From Chloroflexota bacterium (lineage in GTDB: Bacteria; Chloroflexota; Anaerolineae; Anaerolineales; Villigracilaceae), in contig JAJYOO010000087.1 in assembly GCA_021796155.1 (NCBI GenBank), positions 1 to 8,107 on the forward strand: a stretch of DNA of 8,107 nucleotides, in the 5' to 3' direction. Of this stretch, positions 1-6,173 are shown in pieces. The notes below the pieces were generated by a model. It was not told where the DNA came from and did no database searches. It saw only the letters and a program-made list of their open reading frames with translations. Numbering within the stretch: position 1 is the stretch's first letter; every line of letters starts with the position of its first letter. Made by a program: the position numbers and the translations under genes.

Positions 1-1
1 C

Positions 2-1555
2 ACGCGCATCTCGCTCATGCTCGGAATTCTCTTTACGCTCGACAAAGTTTTGGCCTTCGTCCGCGCCATCATCATCGCGCGCACATTCAATCTTTCATTT
101 GAATTGGACGCCTTCAACGTCGCAAATAATTTACCGGATTTATTAGCTGCATTGATCTCTGGCGGTGCGCTGGCAATGGCATTCATTCCAGTTCTAACTC
201 AAACGCTGACAATCGAGGGCCGCGCAAAAACCTGGAATTTGTTTTCGCGTGTTGCCAATTTGGCCTTCATCGCCACCGGCGCACTGGCAATCATCATCGC
301 TATTTTTGCAAATCAAATTGTCCAGCTTTGGATCACGCCCGGTTTCGACGCGGCCCAAAGACAAGTCATCGTGAACCTGATGCGACTCGATCTCATTGCG
401 ACGTTTATTTTTTCGATCAGCGGACTTGTCATCGCGGGTTTGCAAGCAAATCAACATTTCTTGTTACCCGCGCTCGCGCCAATCCTTTACAATGTTGGAC
501 AAATTTTTGGTGCGTTAATCCTAGCGCCTAAAACGCCTTACACGCTTGGCCCAATTACTTTTCCAGCGCTCGGCCTCGGTGTGTATGGGCTGGTCTACGG
601 CGTCATTCTCGGCGCAGCCATGCATCTTGCCATTCAAATTCCCGGCCTCATTCGTTACGGCTTTCGCTGGACGCCATCCGTCAAAATCAACGAGCCAGCC
701 ATCATCGAAGTGTTCAAAGTTGTCGGTCCGCGTTTGCTGACTGTCTTCGGCGTCCAATTGATGTTTGTCGCGCGCGACAACCTCGCTTCGCGACTCGGAC
801 AAACCGGCGCGATCTCTTCGTTGACGTATGGCTGGATGATTATGCAAGTACCGGAAACTTTGTTGGGGACTGCGATTGCAACAGCGATGCTTCCAACGCT
901 TGCGGAATACGCAGCGCGCGCCGACTGGAGCGGATTCCGTCAAACGATTGACAAGGCGCTCCAGGTTTTGATCGCGTTAACTCTGCCCGCCGGAGCGATC
1001 ATGGCCGCGGGAATGCATCCGCTGATCCGCGCCGCGTTTCACTTCAACGAAGCAGGCACGACTTTGATGACGACAACCGCTCGCGTTTACATGTTAACTC
1101 TTTGTGGCTACGCGATACAGGAAGTCGCAGCGCGCGCTTTGTACGCGCGCAAAGAAGCAATGATTCCTTTGGCAACGATTGTGATTCGTCTGCTCATTTA
1201 CTTGGGAATCGGGATCTCGGCAGTAATATTTTTCCGTTCGATCGGCGCGCCGGCCATCGCGGTCGCCGAATTATCTCTGACCATCGAAGCGATCATCATG
1301 TTTGCGATCTTGAATCGGCGCATGAAAGAGCCGGTCAGGATTAACGGGGCGTTGCTCAAAGGGTTGGCTGCCGCTCTATTTGGCGGCGTCACGGCCTACG
1401 TCCTGGCCCTGACGCTTCCGGGTGGTGCGGTGCTGACAGCCATCATCGGAATGGCAGTCGGCACGCTCGTCGCGTTGCTGATTGTCCAACGCGAATTCCG
1501 ATTGTTGTTCAAGTTAGGCAAGGATGAGAGCAAGGAAAGCCTGGCCGCCGCCTAG
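2..1555 (+). CDS. murJ: MurJ/MviN-type lipid II flippase (5' end outside window)
   Basis: Polytopic membrane protein of the MOP superfamily, expected to flip the undecaprenyl-linked peptidoglycan precursor lipid II to the outer face of the membrane. The frame is already open at base 2, and the five codons before the first ATG (base 17) read TRISL, which continues a first helix, so the true start lies upstream. Numbering from the ATG at 17, family landmarks are VLAFVRAIIIAR (11-22), LDAFNVANNLPDLL (30-43), GGALAMAFIPVL (49-60), and QVPETLLGTAIATAMLP (277-293), the counterpart of the 'FP..VLGVALGTILLP' segment of E. coli MurJ. About 14 hydrophobic segments fill the 512 visible residues, close to the usual length of about 510. 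Several arginines important in E. coli MurJ are replaced here (see findings). The tail is charged (KLGKDESKES). The next gene starts 15 bases after the stop. Family assignment is firm; flippase activity is inferred. Confidence 0.93.
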   Translation, partial: TRISLMLGILFTLDKVLAFVRAIIIARTFNLSFELDAFNVANNLPDLLAALISGGALAMAFIPVLTQTLTIEGRAKTWNLFSRVANLAFIATGALAIIIAIFANQIVQLWITPGFDAAQRQVIVNLMRLDLIATFIFSISGLVIAGLQANQHFLLPALAPILYNVGQIFGALILAPKTPYTLGPITFPALGLGVYGLVYGVILGAAMHLAIQIPGLIRYGFRWTPSVKINEPAIIEVFKVVGPRLLTVFGVQLMFVARDNLASRLGQTGAISSLTYGWMIMQVPETLLGTAIATAMLPTLAEYAARADWSGFRQTIDKALQVLIALTLPAGAIMAAGMHPLIRAAFHFNEAGTTLMTTTARVYMLTLCGYAIQEVAARALYARKEAMIPLATIVIRLLIYLGIGISAVIFFRSIGAPAIAVAELSLTIEAIIMFAILNRRMKEPVRINGALLKGLAAALFGGVTAYVLALTLPGGAVLTAIIGMAVGTLVALLIVQREFRLLFKLGKDESKESLAAA

Positions 1556-1557
1556 AG

Positions 1558-1563
1558 TATAAT
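1558..1563 (+). promoter_or_regulatory. Putative -10 box (TATAAT) for a leaderless transcript
   Basis: A perfect TATAAT lies between the murJ stop (1553-1555) and the ATG at 1571. Its last base is 7 bases before the ATG, so a start 6-8 bases downstream would fall on or next to the A of the ATG, giving an mRNA with no 5' leader. No Shine-Dalgarno precedes this ATG, which fits leaderless translation. A -35 box at the usual spacing (about 1535-1540, GAAAGC) is not recognisable. A chance match, with transcription simply running on from murJ, remains possible. Confidence 0.45.
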
Positions 1564-1570
1564 AACCGCC

Positions 1571-2575
1571 ATGTCTGAAAACACCGGGAACACTCAACCT
1601 ATCAAACCAATTCAGGAAGAAAGCGCTCAATCTTCCCAACCAAAACAGAAGAAGCCACGCCGTTGGCTTTCGATTCTCTTGAGCATTCTTGGAGTCATTG
1701 TTTTGCTCGGCCTTGGCGGCATGGGCGGGTACTGGAGCGGTATCGGCGAACGACAGACCGCACAAGCGCAAGTAATTGACAAGCAGTTGCTGGAGCAATT
1801 TCAGTACGCGCTGGTGGACGAACAATTTGGTCGTTATGACGCGGCCAAACAGCGCCTCGATTTTATCCTCCAGAACAACCCGAATTTTCCGGGGGTGCAA
1901 TCCGAGTACGCGAAAATCCTTGTCCAGATGACGATTCCAACGAATACTCCAACGCCGACTCTCACGCCGACGCCTGACTTGCGCGGCGAGCAAGCGCTTT
2001 TTGATACCGCCCAACAATTGATCACCGCAGGCGATTGGGCAAACGCCATCACTGAATTGGACCAGCTCCGCAAGCAGGATCCAAAATTCAACACTTCGCA
2101 AGTGGACGGAATGTATTATTTCGCGCTTCGCAATTATGGCGTGGCGTTGATCCAGGCTGGAAATCTGGAAGGCGGCATTTATCAACTTACGCTTGCCGAG
2201 CGCTTTGCCCCGCTTGATCGCGATGCCAGCGGCATGCGCGACGGTGCACGCACATACATCGAAGCCGCCGCGTTCTACGGCACCGATTGGAAGACCGCAG
2301 CCAACTTATTCCAACAGGTTGCCGCAGGTTGGCCTTCGATGTGGGATGGAACCATGACCGCCTCGCAGCGTTATTACAACTCATTGATGCGATACGGGGA
2401 TCAGTTGTTCGCCGAAAGCAACTTCTGCGACGCTTACCAAGAATATCAGGCAGCGGCGGCCATCGCGGCTCTTGACCAAACCGCAGCCAAGAATTCGAAC
2501 CAAGCTTTTCAGAAGTGTTATCCGCCAACGGAAACGCCAGCACCAACTGAAATTCCACCGACAGCTACTCCATAG
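1571..2575 (+). CDS. Membrane-anchored TPR-repeat protein with Thr/Pro-rich linkers
   Basis: A protein of 334 residues with no recognised enzyme motif. A polar, Lys/Arg-ending N-terminus (1-31) precedes one hydrophobic segment (about 32-54), so the rest is predicted to lie outside the membrane. TPR-like helical pairs are visible at about 73-106, 138-172, 179-214 and 265-300, with typical patterns such as GRYDAAKQRLDFILQNNPNF and GDWANAITELDQL. A Thr/Pro linker (123-135) separates the first repeat from the others, and a second Thr/Pro stretch (318-334) forms the C-terminus. C286 and C316 are the only cysteines and could form a disulfide outside the cell. TPR domains usually mediate protein contacts, so a scaffold or adaptor at the cell surface is the likely role. 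The ATG has no Shine-Dalgarno but follows a TATAAT. The next gene begins 2 bases after the stop, which suggests a shared transcript. Confidence 0.85.
   Translation: MSENTGNTQPIKPIQEESAQSSQPKQKKPRRWLSILLSILGVIVLLGLGGMGGYWSGIGERQTAQAQVIDKQLLEQFQYALVDEQFGRYDAAKQRLDFILQNNPNFPGVQSEYAKILVQMTIPTNTPTPTLTPTPDLRGEQALFDTAQQLITAGDWANAITELDQLRKQDPKFNTSQVDGMYYFALRNYGVALIQAGNLEGGIYQLTLAERFAPLDRDASGMRDGARTYIEAAAFYGTDWKTAANLFQQVAAGWPSMWDGTMTASQRYYNSLMRYGDQLFAESNFCDAYQEYQAAAAIAALDQTAAKNSNQAFQKCYPPTETPAPTEIPPTATP
1937..1975 (+). repeat. Thr/Pro-coding low-complexity tract inside the TPR gene
   Basis: Thirteen codons read PTNTPTPTLTPTP (residues 123-135). The DNA is an imperfect run of ACNCCN units. It lies between the first TPR-like pair and the rest of the array and probably encodes a flexible extracytoplasmic linker, possibly O-glycosylated. 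Confidence 0.75.
2522..2572 (+). repeat. Thr/Pro-rich C-terminal tail of the TPR protein
   Basis: The last 17 codons (residues 318-334) are almost entirely Pro, Thr, Ala and Glu (PPTETPAPTEIPPTATP). It resembles the internal tract at 1937-1975 and the rodZ-like tail at 7553-7666, so this is a repeated protein style within the genome rather than a DNA repeat. Confidence 0.7.
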
Positions 2576-2577
2576 AA

Positions 2578-3087
2578 ATGCCAGCAGTCCCCGATTGGGC
2601 AATTGCGCTGACTTATTGGCTTCATCTGCTTGCCACCGTAATATGGATCGGAAGCCTTGTTTCCATTTCGATTCTTGTATTACCGGCCGCATCGCGCACA
2701 CTTCAACCTGTTGACCAGCTGGCTTTCATTGACACAGTCCAAAAGCGGCTTGAACCGATCGGATGGTTTAGTGTCAGCCTGCTGGTCGTGACCGGCTTGT
2801 TCCAAATGAGCGTCAATATTCATTACAACGGATTTCTCTCCGTCAGCGGACAATGGTCGTTGGCGATTTTGTCCAAACACATTTTGGTAGCCGCACTGAT
2901 TGCAGTCAGCGCCATGCACACCTGGGATGTATTGCCCGCCATCCGACGGGCGCTGATGCGAAAGGACAAAATCAATCACGAGCAATTGAATTCCCTGCGC
3001 CGTCGCGAAACGATTTTGATGCAGACAAGCCTTGTGCTGTCGGCGCTTATTTTGTTAGCTACTGCCATTGCAAGGGCTGCGTCGTAA
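2578..3087 (+). CDS. CopD-like four-helix integral membrane protein
   Basis: A protein of 169 residues with four hydrophobic segments at about 8-36, 62-79, 93-116 and 147-166. The pattern matches the CopD (copper resistance D) domain family: YWLHLLATVIWIGSL in helix 1 with H16, a Leu/Val-rich helix 2 ending in TGLF, and LSKHILVAAL in helix 3 with K100 and H101, plus H114 near its end. Family members are linked to copper handling or to haem/redox membrane functions; which applies here cannot be read from the sequence. A charged cytoplasmic or periplasmic loop (about 121-145, rich in Arg/Lys) joins helices 3 and 4. The ATG lies 2 bases after the stop of the TPR gene and has no Shine-Dalgarno, so translation is probably coupled to that gene. 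No copper chaperone or other metal gene is nearby, so copper resistance should not be assumed. Confidence 0.78.
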   Translation: MPAVPDWAIALTYWLHLLATVIWIGSLVSISILVLPAASRTLQPVDQLAFIDTVQKRLEPIGWFSVSLLVVTGLFQMSVNIHYNGFLSVSGQWSLAILSKHILVAALIAVSAMHTWDVLPAIRRALMRKDKINHEQLNSLRRRETILMQTSLVLSALILLATAIARAAS

Positions 3088-3120
3088 GATTTTGGGGAAA
3101 ATAATGCGTATTTTATAGGC

Positions 3121-3125
3121 AGGAG
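3121..3125 (+). promoter_or_regulatory. Shine-Dalgarno AGGAG deciding a GTG start
   Basis: AGGAG ends 6 bases before the GTG at 3132, an ideal spacing. It supports GTG rather than a later codon as the start. The other rightward genes with visible starts in this window lack such a site. Confidence 0.8.
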
Positions 3126-3131
3126 TTATAG

Positions 3132-4574
3132 GTGAAAAGCAACAAGGCCAGAAACATAACATTTTGCATTGCGCTGGTGATCAATCTTCTAGTCCTGGCC
3201 AACAATTTTTTGCACAACCCGGAAGTGGGGTATGATGCTCAAGAGCATTTGGATTACATCAGCACACTGCACAATCACCTGCCTACAGTAAACGATACTG
3301 CCGAATATTATTCCCCGCCTCTCCCCTATTTCCTCCCTAGCCTCGTTGATAAAGTCTGCTTGCAATCGAATCCAACTGGCAACTGCCAATTCATTGATGG
3401 AAAATTCGCGCAATTCATCAACTTGCTGCTCTCCATCGGTATAACACTTATTCTCCTTAAGTTGGCAGAGCTTCTAAAGCCGGGTAACGAATTTTTCAAG
3501 ATCTCATTGCTTAGTTTTTTAGGAATTCTTACTGTCTACTATAAGACCTTTGCCCAGGTACGCGGCGAGCCTTATGTGGCCTTCTTTGTGGTACTGATAA
3601 CATATCAAATTGCCAGATTGGTAAAGTCTTCAAGCTTGTCATGGTGGAAAGAGACCATCGCATTGGGACTTTCCATGGGCGCACTTGACTTGAGCCGGCA
3701 ATGGGGAATCTTTCTCCTGCCTGCAATTTTGGCATTGGCGTTGCTCATCTTCATCAAAAATAGGTCGAAGGGCCTGGAAATTGGTCGTATTATCCTCCCC
3801 GCATTCGTAATCGCTTTTTTTGCAAGCGGATGGTTCTATCTGCACAATTATTTAGCGTATGGGTCGCTGACGCCTTTCAACATCTCGCATCAGGGATTCT
3901 CATTCTCGAATGAACCTCCGTCATTTTACAGCAAGGGATTCAACAATCCCGATCTTTATACTTCACCGGTTCGAGGCACATTTAATAACGAGTTCGTTCC
4001 AACCTTTTATTCAGAAACATGGGGGGATTATTGGGGTTATTGGGTTTTCATTCGAGAACCTACTCTTTCCCTGCCCTATATGACAAACCGTCCAAAGATC
4101 AACACAACGCTTGGACCAATCAATTTTGCCGAACTTGTCCCCATGCTCCACGCCGACGGCGACCAAGTCACTGCTTTTTTGGGGCGCGTGAATCTTATCT
4201 CATTATTTCCAACATTGTTATTGGTTGGCGGTGTCCTGGCAGGAATATATTATGCCTTCAGATATTTGCTGACATCAGAGAAAGACCAAAACCAGGCCCT
4301 TTATTCGTTTGTTCTGTTTGGGCTGTTGTTTTCAATGGCTGGTTATATGTGGTTTCTGATATCCTATCCATCGAGCCGAGGGGCGACCATCAAGGCAACT
4401 TACATGATTCAGGTTTTCATGCTGCTGCCGATCCTAGGCGCAGAAATGCTGGATGTGTTTCGCAGGTTGAACAAGTATGTCTACGTGGTCATTTCCCTGC
4501 TCTTACTGGTTGTTTTTCTACTCAATTTTCCGGTGTTCATCACACGGTATTGGTGGTTCATTCCTGGTTCCTGA
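3132..4574 (+). CDS. GT-C superfamily membrane glycosyltransferase (PMT/ArnT-like)
   Basis: A protein of 480 residues that is mostly membrane helices. After the first helix (about 9-26) comes the first outer loop with GYDAQEHLDYISTL (D35, E38, H39), then EYYSPPLPYFLPSL (58-71). An acidic residue in this loop followed by a 'PPL.Y' segment is typical of GT-C enzymes that take sugar from a polyprenyl-phosphate donor, and D35/E38 are the best catalytic candidates. A large central outer loop (about 240-350) contains SETWGDYWGYW (294-304), a pattern I recall from related family-39-like membrane glycosyltransferases. C76 and C85 could pair in the first loop. The protein ends soon after the last helix, without a soluble domain. 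Sugar, acceptor and pathway cannot be told. Its DNA is clearly AT-richer than its neighbours. It begins 44 bases after the CopD-like gene and converges on another GT-C gene. Confidence 0.78.
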   Translation: MKSNKARNITFCIALVINLLVLANNFLHNPEVGYDAQEHLDYISTLHNHLPTVNDTAEYYSPPLPYFLPSLVDKVCLQSNPTGNCQFIDGKFAQFINLLLSIGITLILLKLAELLKPGNEFFKISLLSFLGILTVYYKTFAQVRGEPYVAFFVVLITYQIARLVKSSSLSWWKETIALGLSMGALDLSRQWGIFLLPAILALALLIFIKNRSKGLEIGRIILPAFVIAFFASGWFYLHNYLAYGSLTPFNISHQGFSFSNEPPSFYSKGFNNPDLYTSPVRGTFNNEFVPTFYSETWGDYWGYWVFIREPTLSLPYMTNRPKINTTLGPINFAELVPMLHADGDQVTAFLGRVNLISLFPTLLLVGGVLAGIYYAFRYLLTSEKDQNQALYSFVLFGLLFSMAGYMWFLISYPSSRGATIKATYMIQVFMLLPILGAEMLDVFRRLNKYVYVVISLLLLVVFLLNFPVFITRYWWFIPGS

Positions 4575-4610
4575 ATCGGCATACAGCGGGTAGGATGGAT
4601 TACACATCTC
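4575..4610. other. 36-base convergent intergenic gap, no clear terminator
   Basis: This gap lies between the stop codons of two convergent glycosyltransferase genes. The only structure seen is a weak hairpin at 4591-4613 (TAGGA..TCCTA, plus a TG/CA step, a 2-base bulge and a 7-base GATTACA loop), with no T-run on either side. A functional terminator is not supported. Confidence 0.5.
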
Positions 4611-6152
4611 CTATCTCGGATACTCGTAAAGCACGTTCAGTTCATCGGTGTAGTAATAAATGATTTTGCGATTTGGATAATCATCCGGTAACAGGGCATC
4701 TGCCGCCTGGCCGCGTGAAAGCGCAAAAATGAATGGCGAAGTCAATTCGGCGTTCTGCAATTCCAGCAAGCCGCCGTATTCCGTCCACTCTTTTTGAAAA
4801 TGGACAACGACCAAAGCAGGCGTCAGCATTTTTGCCTGCGCGGTCTCGAACGGAGCCAACATGGCGCGGCTAATTCCGTATAAGTTCGTCATACTCTTCA
4901 AACGGTTGGGCAAATAAACAGTCAAGTTGTAACCGACGAGAAAAACGCAAAGCAATGTCACCGCGATCTTCATCCAACGACGCGCACGCGTGCCTGCAAA
5001 AATTCGGCTGGCAAGCCAAAAGATTCCAGCCGCAGTGACAATCGTCAGGCTGTAAAATCCTTCGTAGTAATAACGCGGGCCATACAGATCCGAACCAATC
5101 CAATATGCCATGTACAACAAAACAATAGAAGGAAAGACCAATGCAATCAGCCAGGCGCGCAGATTGCGTCCAAGAGCCGCGAGTCCAAACGGCAGGAATA
5201 GCCACGACAAGCCTTTCCATCCGAAGAAATCGCTCCATCCTGCATCAAAACTGACTTTGAGATTCACCCACGCCCAAAATAAACTGTGCCCGCCCTGTTC
5301 GCGTCCGAAGCCCGGACCGAAGCCAATCTTATCGTACGGCCACCACAGCGTGTACGGATTCAACAACGCGTTGCCAGTCACGGCAAACTGCCACAGCGGA
5401 ACCAAAGCCGCGACGAAACCGGCGAGCAAGCCAATCGTCAAGACGCGGACGCGGATGGGCTTATCGCCGCGCCAAAGCAAATAGATTCCGTGGACGAAGA
5501 ATGGCAGTCCGACCGCGATCGCAGTTAATGGCCGCGTCATTGCCAGGACGCCGAGGCTGAGTCCCGCGACGGAAACCTTCATCCACATCGGAGGCTCAAT
5601 CACGAAGTGCGCAACGTTTACAGCATCCTTATTTTTTTCTTCGTGTACTTCACGGTGAGAAAAAATATCCAGCCATGCTAACACAAACGCGAGACTCAAA
5701 ACCAGCGCCCACGGATGCGAAAGAAGCGATCCCGAATTCATCAGGAAGAACGGCGATGTGACCGTCAACAGTGCAGCCAACAAACCGACGCGTTCATCGA
5801 AAACTTTTTTGCCGAGCAAATATGTCAGCCACACAGCCAGCCCGCCAAGAATCGGATTGATCCAATCGCGTGCATGAAGCAATAATCCGAATGCCAGCAT
5901 AATGGGCCAGCCGAGCGGATATTTTCCAAAACGATTGCCGTGATAATCCACAACGAACGGGACGAGGATGCTCTTCGGATCGGGCGGCGACGGAAGCATG
6001 ACTTTTCCGGTCGTTATGACCTGTGCCTGCCACACATACGCCATCTCATCTTCGATGTGCGGCATGAAGTTGAAGACGCGGCCCGCGACAAGATACGCGG
6101 CAATAACGGCAATGATACTGAGTACAAGTGCGATGAGGTTGGCACGTTTCAT
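4611..6152 (-). CDS. PMT_2/GT39-type membrane glycosyltransferase
   Basis: A protein of 513 residues with about ten or more membrane helices, resembling bacterial family 39 mannosyltransferases and ArnT. Helix 1 (about 4-24) is followed by the outer-loop motif PHIEDEMAYVWQAQ with D35 and E36, the expected catalytic acidic pair. GKYPLGWP (77-83) matches the second conserved segment of this family, and SHPWAL (145-150) lies after helix 3. GSDLYGPRYYYEGFY (353-367) is a conserved late loop of related proteins. After the last helix (about 396-414), about 99 residues form a soluble C-terminal domain on the outer side. The donor is likely a polyprenyl-phosphate sugar; the acceptor is unknown. The ATG is the only plausible start, because in frame TAA occurs eight codons upstream. 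An AGGA lies 15 bases upstream, too far for a normal ribosome site. It starts 21 bases after the rimO stop, so it is probably co-transcribed with it. Confidence 0.85.
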   Translation of the reverse strand: MKRANLIALVLSIIAVIAAYLVAGRVFNFMPHIEDEMAYVWQAQVITTGKVMLPSPPDPKSILVPFVVDYHGNRFGKYPLGWPIMLAFGLLLHARDWINPILGGLAVWLTYLLGKKVFDERVGLLAALLTVTSPFFLMNSGSLLSHPWALVLSLAFVLAWLDIFSHREVHEEKNKDAVNVAHFVIEPPMWMKVSVAGLSLGVLAMTRPLTAIAVGLPFFVHGIYLLWRGDKPIRVRVLTIGLLAGFVAALVPLWQFAVTGNALLNPYTLWWPYDKIGFGPGFGREQGGHSLFWAWVNLKVSFDAGWSDFFGWKGLSWLFLPFGLAALGRNLRAWLIALVFPSIVLLYMAYWIGSDLYGPRYYYEGFYSLTIVTAAGIFWLASRIFAGTRARRWMKIAVTLLCVFLVGYNLTVYLPNRLKSMTNLYGISRAMLAPFETAQAKMLTPALVVVHFQKEWTEYGGLLELQNAELTSPFIFALSRGQAADALLPDDYPNRKIIYYYTDELNVLYEYPR

Positions 6153-6173
6153 GTTTATGCAACCGTATCCTGA

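Noticed and set aside
521..943. Minus-strand open frame of 140 codons inside murJ
   Set aside because: The product is rich in Arg, Cys and His with no domain pattern, typical of an antisense frame; murJ motifs on the plus strand explain the region.
1514..2185. Long open frame on the minus strand (223 codons) opposite the murJ end and the TPR gene
   Set aside because: The product has no recognisable domain, it runs through the Thr/Pro tract in antisense, and the plus-strand gene has clear TPR and membrane-segment structure. It is a shadow frame.
2578..3087. Naming the four-helix protein a copper resistance determinant
   Set aside because: Only the CopD fold pattern is visible; no copper-binding partner or metal regulator is nearby, so the substrate is left open.
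3088..3120. Possible promoter before the glycosyltransferase gene (AATAAT at 3100-3105, TATTTT at 3109-3114)
   Set aside because: No -35-like hexamer at 16-18 bases from either box, and AT-rich matches are expected by chance in this gap.
4591..4613. Hairpin between the convergent genes as a bidirectional terminator
   Set aside because: Only a 5-bp stem plus two more pairs after a 2-base bulge, and no T-run on either strand; it is too weak to call.
4019..4663. Plus-strand open frame of 214 codons overlapping both glycosyltransferase genes
   Set aside because: The product lacks helices or motifs and spans the ends of two well-supported genes on opposite strands, so coding use is unlikely.
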